Positions 12,781-26,700 of a stretch of 64,000 nucleotides of DNA are shown here, in pieces. Under the pieces are notes generated by a model. That model was not told where the DNA came from and did no database searches. It was given only the letters and a program-made list of their open reading frames with translations. A program made the translations under genes and the position numbers. Source of the DNA: Pithys albifrons albifrons (lineage: Eukaryota > Chordata > Aves > Passeriformes > Thamnophilidae); assembly GCF_047495875.1 (NCBI RefSeq), contig NC_092463.1:8264622-8328621 (forward strand), given 5' to 3'. Every line of letters starts with the position of its first letter. The stretch's first letter is position 1.

Positions 12781-13398
12781 CTAGTCTGTGACTAGACAGT
12801 CACTAGTGCTCTGTTTGTGATGTTTTTTCAAGATTTGTTCAATTAGGTTCACAGGATAAGAAATCTCAGGAGGCTTTGAGTTGGTATCTTCGTTCAGAGC
12901 CATTAAAAAATCTGTAGTAATTGTAATAAATACAACGAAATTGCAGACATCTGTATCTTTCCTCTTACATTTGTTACTTTTCCATTTTGCCCTTGGCCAG
13001 ACCAGGTGTTTCCTGGACACCTCCAGGCCCTGGTGGATATGCAGAACAAGCACTGGGTCAGTGTTTGAAGGTCTTTCAATAGAGGGGTGAACACCCAACC
13101 TCTGAGAGCTGAAAACCACCCAGACAAGGACATGGGGGCCGCAACCCTGACACTTGATTGTCAGCATCAGGACTGGACTACCTGGAATGAGGTTCCACGA
13201 GACAGAGAATGTAGCTACCTGTGTACAGCAATTCATCCTGTGGAGCCATGTTGATTTGCAGTGAATACTGAGTGAGAGCCACGTGTTTTTGCACTGGAGT
13301 TTCTCTCTAATTATACAACAGTTACACTTTCTGATACTTGCAGTTATCATTAAATCTATAATCATCATATTTCCCACTTGTTTGGGAATCTCTCCCAT
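12781..13398 (-). other. Longest open frame in the window (205 codons), not called as a gene
   Basis: This ATG-to-stop frame is unusually long for sequence of this base composition, but the product has no domain I recognise. Residues 1-60 are Cys/Ile/Lys-rich and unlike a folded domain. The last ~43 residues (from about 12911 down to the stop at 12781) read more like protein, with ALNEDTNSKPPEISYP and NLIEQILKKH. They are preceded on the minus strand by a plausible splice acceptor (pyrimidine/A-rich then CAG, complement of 12912-12914). That would make 12781-12911 a candidate terminal exon. Chance remains the simplest explanation. Confidence 0.15.
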
Positions 13399-14904
13399 GC
13401 TAATACAATATAATTAGAACAGCCCCTGTTTCAACAGTATCTACATTAAAAAGGAACACCAAAGAGATCATAATAGGTGGAGAGAGGTTAATAATAAGTC
13501 ATGTGGTTAATCTTCCGGTTACAAGGGCAAACACTAATTACAGGACTGGGAAGGGAAGGGGCAGCCTGATTGCAATGTGATTATGGTGACCTTGTTAAGA
13601 AGTGATCCAAGTCATGATGGGGCCTCAATAAATAAAGATAATATATCCCTCAGCACCTCCCAGTGAATGTCAGAGGAATGCTGAGAACAGCATTAGCCCT
13701 CCCTGCAGACAGGGCTGGGAGGATGAAGTCTGAGCCGCGTTATTCTCCAGCCCCATCTCAGCACAGTGGGATTGCTGGTTTCTCATTCTGGTTACTGAGA
13801 AAAACAAAAGCAGCAACTACTAATAACAAATATATCATGTTGACCTCTAAAGGGCTCTGCTGTACAACATATTACAAATTACAGAAAACTCCAACATGTT
13901 TGAGCTTCGGAGATGTGGCAGAGCACTGTGATTCCCCTTGTTGTCAATGGTATAGTGGGAATTCTCAGAGAGCTGCAAAAATACATCTTAGACCGAAAAA
14001 TGGTAAAACCTCAAGCTTTTTCATCTCTTTTTTTTAACCCTGAGTATAAATCCTGCTTCCCAGGAAAACATATCCTACTGATTATAACAGTTTCATTATG
14101 TCAGAAGAGAACTTGCTGTCTGTGCTGCAAATTGGTCCATGGAGAAATTAGCAGGCTCCCAAATTTAATTAGGGCAGGACTCAGACAGGGAAGACAGTGA
14201 GGTTAGCACAGATGTCTGTATGTCCCATCATTCTCACATCCTGTAATAAACAGTCATTGAGGGAACAGTATAAGCCAGGACTGGAAGCAAACAGTCCTGC
14301 ATTATAGACGTGAGGCTGGTGCCTGCTAAACACTCATAAAACCTCTTGGGTCGCTGGTACTGAAAGTCGTCTGCTATCCCTGATGATTCTGTATGTTTAT
14401 TGAGGATAGGATAATGTGACAAGCAGTGTCTTCAGGTTCATCAGGGCTAAACAGAGCTGGGAGGCCTGGCAGCTTATTGCCTGGGCGTGAGCAGGGCAAG
14501 AGCAATGGCTGAAGCTGTTCAAACTCTCTTCATCTCTGATTTTAGAAAGTGTGGGAAAATGCTCTACTTTGAATTTTGTCTTTCTGTGAGCATTTGCTTT
14601 TTACCTAACTCTATACTTTGTTAAAGGCAAATATCATTGTAACTGCCACACACAAGAAGAAACTACTAAACCTCTGGGTTTAGTTGCGCCTATAAATAAA
14701 CTTCTGGCTTGGCCACACAAAGCCCTGCTCTTGGGTGTCCAGAGGACAAGAAGACATTTCTTCAGCTGCCTGCAATGCTGGTGTGAGAGTTTGCTGTGCT
14801 GGGGTATTTGGATGACCACAGACCACCAGCTAAGGCTTCCAGAAACAGAAACAGCACTGGAGCCCTGAAGTTGCGAAGGAAATCTGTGCCAGCTGTTTCT
14901 TGTA

Positions 14905-14920
14905 GGTGTGTGTGTGTGTG
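14905..14920. repeat. (GT)8 microsatellite
   Basis: Eight perfect GT dinucleotides. Short simple repeat. Confidence 0.9.
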
Positions 14921-17354
14921 CAAAAATGCAGAAAGCAATTAAACTTTGACATTTTTCTCTGAGATTCCACTCATGAGGATTTCCTATTAAATATCAAAAT
15001 TAACTCCAATTAATTTGTTCCATTCCATCCATCCGTGTTGCCTTGCAGGTGCTGAGAGAAAGCAATTTCACAATGATCACAGACAGCCAAAATACATTTA
15101 CAGGGCTACTCCATTGGCTTCCATGCTACCTTCTGCAGTGCCAATTACCCACCTTTGAAACACCCACCTCGATGTTAGAGAAAGCCAAAACAAATGTATA
15201 AGGATAGTAATTTTCTATTCATGCCCTGTCTTTCTACTGTTACTTATGTCAGGTTAGAATATCACAGGAGCAGAAATGAATTTGCAGGATAAAGGATCAG
15301 AGACCTGGTGATTTTCCATGCTGGAATTTTCAGTTCCCCCATTCTGAAAGATGAGCTGCTTTGGGAAGAAGAGGAACTCCTGCAAGCACCTGGGAAGGGG
15401 AAGAGGAGGGAAGGGCCTGGGTGCTCGGGTGCTGCAGAGGACTCGTGTCACAATGGATGAATTTTGCTCTTTCTTCAGTGATACAGAGTGATATTTTACA
15501 AGTCTTGAGAAAGCTAATTTTACAAAGATGACTAAATTGAACGACAGTGCTTCTTTAAAGAGTGCTCAAAGACACCATTCCGGACCATACAAGCTTTGAA
15601 TTATCTCTGATTTGAGGACATGACGTGTTTTATATTATAAAACTTAGAAGCTTATTTCTTGCTATAAGGAAAGGATTTTGTCAGGGTTGCTAAGAGATAC
15701 TATTCATTGTCTTTTTTATTTGAGGAGTGATTTGTAAATAGTTCGCCCTGGAAGCAACTTAATCCATGGTTTTAATCTGTAAAGGATGATGTTCTTAGCT
15801 CAGCTCTTGCTGCTGCTCAGTCCTTCTGTTGCTACGCTAAGTTTAAGCATGACAAAAGGAAAGATAAAGGCTATAAATTTTCCAGTAGAGTAGAATGCTG
15901 CAAAAAACCCATGCTCTGAAAGCATGTTTTGAGAAAAAGAAAAGCAAGAGGATTATTCAGTGTAGAGTGGATACAGTTGATCACCACGGGTTCTGAGCAT
16001 GCCTGCTATTTTTAGCTGTAGCATCCCTAATGAAAGCCTCAGATAGTACCACTGGGTTTACTCAAGGATCTGGTGCATTAAAGCAATCATAAGCCTCATC
16101 AGGGCTGTGAAAGCAGTGATGAGTCTAGAGAAGCAAGCTGTGATGTGCTACCCAAACAGCCACAAAAGAAAAAAGATTATTTAGAACAGTACTTTAGCAA
16201 GTGGAAATATTTATTCTCTGCACTCTAGGAAGTAAATACTGTGATATATATTCAATCCTCTAGCTGCACACTCAAAGGATTTAGGAGCCTGACCTTGGTC
16301 ACCTTGTAAGTTGATCTTGTTCCATGATAACATATTGAAGAATAGGGGAACATTGGAGAGCATTTGAATACCTGCTAATATTTTGTCCGATGCCTGAAGC
16401 ACATGAGTTCACAACAGTTACTACAACTTTCAGTGCATTAATCTCCACTGTTAGCATTCTACCTGCATCTGACAACTTGGTGGCATCTTGAAGCTCATCT
16501 TCATCCACTTTATTGTAGTTCCAGAATATCTGACTCTCTACAGGGTCTGTGGACTGGTATTGGGATGCTCTATCCACTTCTGCTGGACACAGAAGGGTCC
16601 ACATGAACTGGAGAGGGCTCTGGCAGTTGAGATTGGGAGTGAAACAGAGGAGGCATACAGAAAATGTGGATAAGGGCTGGAAGGGAAATTATAACCAACC
16701 TAAAAAGAATAAAAGACTTATTTTACCCATCTTAAGCTAGATATTGAAATGGACTTTGTTTGCATGAATCACTTTATCCTTTTCCATTTCAAAAGGAGGC
16801 AAAAATTTCTTTGAAAAGAAGGGCTTTTTCAAAAATCCCAGAGATACAAGTGTGGATCATTTTCCTAAGCTGGCCGTGGCATGCACACATTCAGGCTCAG
16901 CTCCTTGTGCAGATAAGGTCTCCTGTTGCCTCTGCTTTGCTTGTCCAACCTTGGCTGTGTCCATGATACAGCCTGAGGGTGTGCTGGGATTTGCTTTCAT
17001 TCAGCAGGTGTCCTACAAGCAGAGCTGAGCCTGCAGGCCCCCAAAGAAAGAAGGGACATGGGTCACATGGGATGAGCTGATGGACTGGGCTTGGTAAAGT
17101 GTACTGAGCTTAAAACTGACAAGGATTTGGTCTGTTCTCTCTGTCATGTAGACATTCAATCACAGTGAGGTCTGTGCTATATGTGGGAAGGGCTCCTCCT
17201 GAGCCTGTTAGCAGGTTTTCTTTCAGATGGAATCCTAGCCATGCTCATGAGGAAAGTGGAGGGAGAAAGAGAGGGCAAGTTTTCCACTTTTGTTTGGTCC
17301 ACACCAGTGTGGCATTACTCAGTACTTGGACAAAGTGCTTTTCACAGATAAGGA

Positions 17355-17538
17355 TAAGATAAGGGTGGCAGAGTACTGGAACAGGCTGCCCAGAGAGATT
17401 AAGGTGTCTCCTTCTCTGGAGATAGTCTAACCTGTTTGGATGCAATCCTATGTAATCTGCTGTAGGGGACCCTGCTCAAGCAGGGATATTGGACTGGATG
17501 ATCTCCACAGGTCCCTTCCAACCCCAAGCATTCTGTGA
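17355..17538 (+). mobile_element. CR1 LINE, 5'-truncated 3' end
   Basis: The segment holds the diagnostic avian CR1 3' region: GTACTGGAACAGGCTGCCCA near 17373, GACCCTGCTCAAGCAGGG near 17469, then GGACTGGATGATCTCC and CAGGTCCCTTCCAACCCCAA, ending in ATTCTGTGA at 17530-17538. CR1 is the dominant bird non-LTR retrotransposon; it usually inserts 5'-truncated and ends in short octamer-type repeats instead of poly(A). No coding part of the endonuclease/reverse transcriptase remains. The 5' edge is approximate. Confidence 0.93.
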
Positions 17539-20500
17539 CTGAGTTTTTATTTATTAGGATTTATGTTCTTGGACTGGCTGGGTACCCCAGAGGGACTTGA
17601 ATGAATTAATCAACACACTCTCTGTACCAATGATCAAATGCAGATAGTGACAGAAGGCCACATGCTAGCAATTTCCTGGCAGATGGGTCCTCTTCACCAT
17701 CTTTCACATATCCAATTTAATGCTCAGAACCACAGCAAACTAATTGAAAAAAAGCATTACACACATACACAAACTCTCATTTTTCTTCTTTCATTCCCTT
17801 CATACCACCTGAATAATAAGTAGTAACCAATATATTATTAGAGCCACACTGTTTGCATGGAGACTAATAAAAGCATAACTTTGATCTGTTTTGACAAACA
17901 CAAGTACAACTTTTGAGTCTTTAATAATTACATTAGCCAAATCACTGATCATGACATGTGGCAGTGTGGTATTTAGAGAAAGGGAAACAGGTATTCACAT
18001 GACCAGACTGGCTTCTAATACAACCAGAGTATGAAGGTGTTTTTACCCTCCTTTCTCCCACTTCCTTCATGGGAAAAGCAGTCAAAGAAAAGTAGGCCCA
18101 AAGGAAGAAGTGTCCTGTCCCCAGGTTTAATTCTTCATTCCTTGTTGGAGCAATATTATGTACAGCCAATCATTTGCTCACACAATATTTGAAGACATTT
18201 TGCAAAATTATTGCCCATAAAAATGTTCACCACCCTGCTCGACTGATGCAAGTCAAGCAACCAGGTGAGCAGCCCTGATCAGATTCAGTGCAAAGTGAAT
18301 CAGGGTTGCTGAAAGCACCTCAGCAGGAGTTTCAGTTGCTCTGCTTTCCTCATGCTGAAATGATCTCAGCATGGTCTCATGGTCACCTCATGTGTTGCGG
18401 CTGAAGGGTGGCACCTTCTGAAGCAGTTACCACTTTTCCTTCCATGAACATCCATTTATAGCTTGGAGTTATTGAGTTCTTACAGTGGATCAAGCCCTAG
18501 TAGATGCTGTGCAAAGACAGAAATCTCTGACTAAAAGGCTCTTCATCTAAATAAGAGACAGTAGCTGGAGACAGACAGACTGACTAAGAGGAAAGAGAAA
18601 GCAAGAAATAAGGAGACAATATTGGCCAGGATGGCGGCTGATAGTCTCAGCATCTCAGCAGACTGACTGATGTCAAGCTGAGAACTTTGGCAAGAGGCCA
18701 TCCTAGATCAGCAGGGAAGGAAGACAGCAACTGGAAATAAAAAAGCAATATATAATAAATGGAGGGAAAGAAAAGAAAGTAGCTAACAATCAATATAAAT
18801 GAGAAGTTAATGAGGTGCAGGAAAAATATAAATGTATATAAAGACACCAGAGGAAAAAATCCATCCCTAAGAACATTATGAAGGGTTTTTATAAAAGAGC
18901 TGCCAGAAAGAAAATCACTGAGGTGGGCCAGTTTTCAGAAGGGTGTTTCAAGATAGGTAGTGGTGGCCCAGAACAGCATTATCAGAAGGAGCAGGAAGAT
19001 GTACCTGAACCTCACATGCTTCACAAATTTTCTTCTAGGTCAAGCAGAATACAGTCACCTAATCAATTAAAGTATCAAATGAGTAATTAAAATATCACAA
19101 AAATCCCAAGAAATATTTATATCATGCAAAAGTGTTAATGGAGTAAATCAGTCTTCAAAGCAATCTTGTTTGCTTGTTAACCTGGGCCTGCCCTAACAAA
19201 TTGAGTTTTATCACAGAAGGGTACAGAATCTGGGAACACAGAAAGCAGATTAAATTTACATGGAACATGCTGAAACTGTATTCTGTAAAGCACTAATTCT
19301 GGCAAGGCTGTTAGATTTATAATGAAGAAGCTGCTCAAGTGTATTACATCCTATGCTCCAAAAGATGTCATGGTTATAAGTTTTCTAATCCAATCTTTAG
19401 CTGCAAAACAGGGAGAGTGGTGAGAAGGAGCAGGGAAGACATTTGTCCTCCATGCAGGACACTGAAATCCAGGATGTGGTGCAAAGTGCAATGCTGGAAC
19501 ATGCTTGCACATTTTGGTGTTACAGCTGCTCAGAATTTGAGGATATGGCATCAGAAAATGTCTGTGTCTCCAAGTCCTAGAGAGGTGGATTCATCTGAAA
19601 CATCAGAAAGGAACACGAGAGGGATCTTGATTGCTACATGTAGATAAAACAGAGATCACTAGAGTAGTGAATTAAACACATGACATGGAACACTCTGAGG
19701 TCTCAATGGGAAGTCAGACAACAGGATTTGGTGGTTGCTCATGAGCTTAATATCTATGAGTCTGTAACATCTGTGGGCAGTCAGGAAGGATGGCATTTGA
19801 GGAAGGAGGATATGGTAGCTATGCAGACAACACACAATTCTTTTTAATGGGAAGAAGTAGTTCCAAAAAAGCTCCAAAAGCACTCAGGTGAAGATACAAT
19901 ATGAAAGCAAAGGAGACTGATCAATTAGAAAAGGGTCAGATGAAACCATGAAAAACATGAAGCCTTACCAGAACAAAAAGACTAATTTTTAAAGCAGTGG
20001 AGAAGATTCACACAGGGGAGATGCCAAGAGATCCATCTCAAAGTGAAGGGCCAGGGAAATTACAATTTACAGAAACATAAAACGTACCTAATCCAGAGAG
20101 GAATTTGCAAAGAGCACAGAAAATGACATTGCAATTCCTGAGTTGTAATTATTAGTCAAGAGTCTGAGCTCTGTATCTGGAGGTTACAAGGATGTATGTG
20201 GGAGATGGTCTGGAGAGGAGATGAGCAGGAGAGAAGGAAGAAGAATGGAGATAGGGATGTTCAGGAGATGAAAGAAGTGACAGACAGGCCAGTTCTTGGT
20301 AAATCATTGGTTTTACTGCAATGCCACCAGAAGAAAACTTGCAGATGTTGTGAGCACCACTGCTGGGCACTGCACCCTCCCAGTCCTTGAACTGCCTTGC
20401 GGACTTAGGTTTTCTTAAAATAAGTCTTCTTAATTTACCTCTTCACTACCAATGCATGCCAGAATACTTTGAATTTTTGCAAAACTTCAGCACTAAGTTA

Positions 20501-20699
20501 CAGGACATGTTCCACGGAGAGCTCATAGATTAATGCAGTAAATTTTGCAACCATCCTTCCTCTCCTAGTGGAGATTCTGAGAGAGAAGGATCAGCATCAT
20601 CTGTCCCCGTTCCAGATTCGAAAAAGAAAATTCAGCTGTAATGTTTCTGAAAGCTTCTTCTGCATTTCTTTGTGAGAGCAGCTATGGGGAGATATAAAT
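17539..20699. other. Unique noncoding sequence
   Basis: No gene or repeat was recognised apart from the inverted repeat at 18268-18310. The stretch 17820-17945 is AT-rich with several TAAT-type homeobox-like strings. The stretch 18590-20380 is purine-rich on the plus strand, with short frames only. Confidence 0.55.
18268..18310. repeat. Imperfect inverted repeat
   Basis: The arm at 18268-18287 (AGCAGCCCTGATCAGATTCA) pairs with 18296-18310 (TGAATCAGGGTTGCT). The stem is about 15 bp, with one wobble position and a 5-nt bulge in the left arm. The structure is visible directly; no known family was matched. Confidence 0.6.
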
Positions 20700-20741
20700 A
20701 TGTATATACACACACACACACTCACACACACACATATATAA
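20700..20741. repeat. Compound (TA)n(CA)n(TA)n microsatellite
   Basis: A TA-rich start passes into about 14 CA units, interrupted once by CTCA, and returns to TATATA. Typical vertebrate microsatellite, likely length-polymorphic. Confidence 0.92.
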
Positions 20742-23700
20742 AATCTTTTTTACATTACAAGAAAGAAAAATATCATTGAAAATGGTGTTCTTTGTCATGT
20801 ATTTAAATTTCTGTTCACAAATTTAAAAAGTTTGCTTTAACTCTTTTTTTAGAAGAAATAAAAATGGAAACAGTTCCATCAAAACTTCTATGTCATTAAA
20901 AAGTCTTTTCTTTCAGTTGAAACAGATTTAAATAATAATTTTGACTAGGATTATTATAGAGACAAAACCAGTCTGAAAAGGAAAAGGGAAAAGAGGCTGC
21001 TTTAACCATTACACAGCATTCAGTGTCAGTCTTGAACACAGCCAAATCCCCAGTTTGGGGTCATATCTATTTAAATGAGTCTTCCTTCCTCCTTTCTGCT
21101 CCTGAGAAACCAGCAGTGTTCCTGTGCCAGCCATAGCTATGGGGTGATGCAAGGAGCACATTCCCACTGTGAATCACAGCAACTAATCCCCAGGTAATTC
21201 AGTAAGCATCCCTGGAGAAGTATGGATGAAAAGATACAGAAGAAATGGGTGATTCTGAGGCAGGGAGGAATGAAAGCCAAAGGAATGAAGAAAGAGGGGA
21301 TATTTTCCAGATTTGAAGAACACATAACCTGGATGCTTTTATAAAATATGCCCGAGGGACACACTGAGTTTTGCGTTAAGGACGTGCTGCTTTCTCTCAG
21401 GGCTGCACTATCCCACCCTGGCAGAGCCTAGTGACACCCCCTTTCCCATTTGATGCTTTCCCTCACACAGGGACCCCCAGAGAAAGAACAGGTTGTGGTA
21501 AAATTGTTTGCACTGATGCCAGGATCTGACCCTTCCTAGCTAATTGGCAGTCCTTACCCAAAACTGAATGAAACAGCAGGCTTGGCAGTGAAAATGTCTT
21601 TCTTCCCTGTGCATTACACTGCAGGGGTCAGCCAGTAATTCCTGGAAATGGTTAATTGCTGGCCAGCTTTGATCTTCTTGAAATAGAAATCAATCACATA
21701 CTGATAATTTCTCAAAAAAGGGCATACCTCAGCACTCAGAGGCATCCTGCACTCTTGGATATATCTCCTGTCTCTCCATCACTCCCTCCTCAGCTCTTAG
21801 GAAAATTGTACTTAGTGGCATGGAGGTGGAGGGACTGCAGCAAGGAGCCTGCAGAGCTACATTTTTATTTCACTGAAGGAGGAACTCTGGATAAAGGGAA
21901 GAAAACTGTTAGACATCTTTAAGAGCAGAAAACCTGTAGACACAAACATGAAATCTGAATGTTTTCATGAGATCATGGAATTATTCAGCCTCTAGGGCTG
22001 ATCACAGACCATCTGACTGCTGACACTAATGTACATGTGAAGAAAACAGAAAAACATGTAGCTTGGCCTCAGTTACCTAGATGTAGGTGTCCAGTGTCAG
22101 CTGAGATGTTTTGGGTTATCCTATCTGACCTCCAACTGCTATGCCAGAAAGACGTGAAATGTTACATAGGTCCCATGTCATATCCACCAGCCTTCCTAGG
22201 ATGACCCCACTACCCCAGAACGTGAACTGGTTCAAAACACCTCAGGGGCCTTCCCTAAGGATGGGGAACCCTCCCCTGGGGTGAATGTGCAGGGGAACTT
22301 GTGGGGGCTTTCTCCTCACAGGCTGTGTGTTCAGGGATAGTTGGCCGCAGCACAGGCACACGTGAAGCTGGAGCACCTACACCTCTGTTAGATGACATGT
22401 GAAGCAGGGGCATCCACGTTTCCAGGTGGGTTCTGTTTGCGTCCCATGGGCCTTGTGGGTGCATAAAACTTGGTGTGGCTTCAGAAGCTGGGATTTGGAG
22501 TATTGGTTATGTAATGGTGTTTAGAAGCCTGTAGTGGTATGATAACCTTGTGTAAATGTCTCCTATTGTGGTTTGTTGTATTGCTGGTGTTCACCCTGGT
22601 TGCGTAGTTCATGGATAGCTGATTAATTATGTTTTTAATAAATTCGTAGACCCTAATTACTGAAGTAAACCTTACTTTTTGTTTAAAATGCATGAATTAG
22701 TCAGTTTTACCTTGCAGCCCTTATCTTTATGTTCAGAGAATCCTGGAGAGGGTTTTGACATGTAGGAGCAGACACAGTGTATGCTCATCTCCGTTGGTTC
22801 TATTGATGACATCGACCCCAACTACCCTGACTGAAATAGTGTTTAGGAAGGTATTTCAAATGCAAACACCTACATTTAGGTATTTTAGCCTCAAGCTAAG
22901 CCGTCTACCTTTAGCTGTCTGAAAACGAGCTACTTGTTCTAAACTTCCCGCTGAGACTGTAGTCAAGAGAAGGAGGTTTTGCTAGTGGGCTATTCATCCC
23001 ATCCTAAAACAGGCTTCTACAAGTGCCTGTTTCTCTCTATCAGGTACAAAGAGGGACTTACTTGACTAGATGCCTTGTCTAGTGGACCATGGGTGGTGGC
23101 ACAAAACATAGGGTGCATCCAAGATCAGTCAGGAGCACAAATATGGAAGAGTGATTCACCATGGCAACATGAACTGCAAAATTCCACATTTCCTTAAAAG
23201 TCTCTGCTTCAGTCCACATTAAATGCTACTACCACTCCAAGGAAGGGCGGAAATGGAGGAAATTCACTGATATTCTGAAAACCAGTGGTAGGTAACAAGT
23301 GAGTGGCTTGGTGATGCCTTTGGCACACTAACAAATAAACTTTCTTTTAAACCCCATTTGGCAAAGTCTGGCCCTCCAAATAAGCACTGAAGCCTCTTTC
23401 TTGCAGTGTTGTGAGCTAAGTTAATTGTTTGCCTCTCCTACCTTCTATTGTAGCTTAGGGTATACCTTTTAAATGTACTTTCATAAAGTTCAGGAATAGT
23501 TTAGAACATAATAGCATGTTTCTCTTTTGGGCAACATGATTAACCTTTCCTGGAACAACAAAGAATATATTATAACATATAACAGCTAAATCAATACATT
23601 ATTTTCTTGCATTATGCTTGTATATGCCCTCTTGCCACAACATCCAAGCATGGAGGAAAGATGATTTTTCTCATGGAAGAGATTTTTAGTTCCCTGCCAC

Positions 23701-26700
23701 ATCATGCCCCTCTTGTTTTTGGACTTGCATCTACATTTTCACAATTCTGCACTTTTGAGTCAGAAATACATACCAAGCAATGAATCTGTCATTTGTTACG
23801 TACCACCAAACACTTCCTCTCTATTCCTTTGCTTCCATTACAAGCAGCAGGTTTTATCATTCCCAGACTTTTCCATCCCCATCAAAACACTCCCAAACAG
23901 CAAGGTCAGAAACCTCTAATAATATTTAGGAATCCTTTGCATAATCCAAATAGTGACTAGAACTCTGGTTCAGTTTTGCAAGAAGGTGAAACATTTGATT
24001 AAGTCAGCAAAGCAGTTCTCAAATCACTCTAGATAACAGGAGGAAACCTGTTAACATCATCATATGGCTTGTTTCAAAAGTCTACGATGTTACTCTTTCC
24101 TAAGAAATTGAAGAGGAAATTAAAATTAGTTGTTTGCCCTGCATTTTCTTCACTTCCTACATCTGTATGTAAAATTATTTAGGCTGTAGGGATTTGACCC
24201 ATCTTCTGCTTACTATTAAAAACCTTTTATTTAAGCACTGGAGAATTTTTTTTCCAGGCAAACACCATTAAATTAAAAATATCTCTTGTGCCAGTCAAAT
24301 TACCTGTATGTTTGTTTGGAATATGAAAATAACTTTACAAAGAAGAATGACACCCTTTGACCCAAACAAAAGATGAAAATAAACATGATAGCTTCTTTCA
24401 ATGTCTTTAAAATCATGTATGTTGAATTCTATATTTTGAAGTGATAGTTCAGTTTAACACTTGACAAAATTTATTTTAAGAGAATAAAAAAATTACTTCC
24501 AAAATGAAAATTATAATTTTGTTTGTTCTGAAAGAACTTTCAAAACTTCATTCAAACACCAAACCAAGAGAAAGAATAAGGCCTTCAGTCTTTAGAGCTT
24601 GTTCACTCTTTCTTACTTTTGTAATATTTTAGGCACTTTTTATCAGGGAGGGATTGTTACAGGCACTTCTCAGGGGTGCTGCTGCCTCAGTGCAGCTTCT
24701 TAAATGAGAGCAAATAATGAAGGGCAAACCTCCACTGTTTGGGTGAAATTCCTGCTCATCCCTCCCCTGCCCTTCCCAGGGAGCCAATACTCTGCTTACA
24801 TGGCAGTTGTAAGCTCAGAAATGGACGGAGTGGTTTCTACAAAAGTGTGCAAGGTTTCTGAGCTCTCTGGGGAACTCGTTTTATTCCAGCAGCCTTTGCT
24901 GCTCTCTGTTCACTGAGAAAAATATGAGCAAAACCAATCTGAAGAGTCCTTGGGGAGAAATAGTGATGAACATTTTTTCCATATCAAGGAGCTTGGTTCT
25001 CCAAGACACCAATGAAATGGTGCATCCCTTCACTGGGATTTATTTATCCATATCTGACCCTGGGGAACCAAGTTTTTAGCCTCATTCTCTGGTAATGCCA
25101 CCCTGCATCTTTATGCTCTTAATCCAGCCCTGATGCCTTTCCAGGTGTGAGAGTAGCATCAGCATATCTCTAATTTCACTTTAGGACAAAAGAAAATACC
25201 TCTTAAAAGGAGATGCAACACTAAGGGTGACAAGTGTTCAGTGTTTACCTGTCCAGAGATAATCGCTGTGGATTTAGTATCCCAAACTCTGTCCCATCAG
25301 AGAGAACCACATCCCTTACAAGTCTCAGCACTGTGCAATTCTGCAGTGCGTGTTCAGGCAAGCTCAGCTCCACATAGCGCTGAGCAACCTCCACTTCACA
25401 GAGGTGAGGAAGAATAGATTGTGCTCAGGAGTTTACACTCACCAAGAAAATTCCCTATTTTTAACACTTTGACGTAAATTCTTTCCAGGTCAAATGACCA
25501 CAGGGCCAACACTGCAAGGAAACTGAAAAGAGAGTAAATTTTTTTCCCTGGTTGTGTGCCTGAGTGTGCCCTATTCATTGTACATTGAGACTCTTGCATA
25601 GCCATGAACATTCTCTATAACTCCATTCACCCCACCCAACCTTCAAAAAACAAATAAGATAGGAGAGAAATCTCTGATTTATTAAAGATTTTAAGTAAGA
25701 TAATGAATTAATAACCAGCTCCACAGCTCATAAATTAGAATTGTCAAAGCAGCATCTCGAGAAAGTCTTAACATTGCTAAAGAAGTTTTAAAAGGATAAA
25801 GAGAAAAAAAATCAGTTTTTCTAGTTCATAAACAGAAGGGCAATCTATTTGACTCAAAGCTTATAGTCTAAATTAATATTTCATCATTCAGTAGTTTTAT
25901 TTCATGAGAATAAATTGTTTTCTCTGTTAATGGACCTGGGCATGTTTCATCATCAGTAGAAGAAATATTTGTACATTTACTCCTTAGGAGCTTTTGAAGC
26001 AGTGTTTTTATTTACTACAAAAGCTTCTTCTCTACTTTCAGGGGAAATCCTGACTGAAGCTGTAATGAAATAAGGTAATATCTGACCCTTGCTATTACCA
26101 CATCATTTGTCTCAGGTTTCCAGCAAAGAGGGACATAGGATGGGTCCTACCCAGTACAGTGTAGGTGGCAGGTGGCAGGCAGGAATCCCAGCAGTTCTCT
26201 TCTTGCTAGGTTGACTGAAGCCCCATAAAACATCCCCCTGATTGAGCTCCCAGGAGCACTTACACTCAGTGAGTTCAATCGGGAGATGTAGCCTGCAGCC
26301 ACAAACAGATGCTGTTTGCTTGTCCTAGAGCAAAACACAGGTGAGGGGACATGCACGGAGTCACATTTTTGCCTGGCTTGTGCTTTTGTAGCAGCTTCAG
26401 CGTGAAGCTTGGAATGACAAAGTCCAGGCACTGCTGCACCTACAAAGGTCTGGACATGGTGACACAGATTTTCTCCTTACAAACTAACTGCACCTCCAAG
26501 AAATGCTACTAAAAGGTTAGTTGTGTGAAGCACAGTAAATATAAACTAGACACAAACATAGACAAGTGCAAAATTGCACCCACTAACACCACTCTGAAGC
26601 CAGGACTCTTTACCAGACACCTGGGGCATCTGAAGGAAGGTCCTAAACATCAAAGCATAAAAAGATGCTATTTTTCAGGCCTTGTACTCTCAAAGGAGAA

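Larger units (their letters stand above)
10728..17354. other. Unique noncoding sequence with one long minus-strand frame
   Basis: No gene is called. The stretch includes a 205-codon minus-strand open frame at 12781-13398, an 11-bp tandem duplication at 12671-12692, a short GT repeat at 14905-14920 and an AT-rich stretch at about 13394-13640 with regulatory-element-like texture. The remaining open frames are short and mutually overlapping. Confidence 0.55.

Noticed and set aside
22481..22693. GT-rich, strand-asymmetric stretch considered as a nuclear copy of mitochondrial DNA
   Set aside because: The translated frame and base pattern do not match bird ND6 or another mitochondrial gene that I could recognise.
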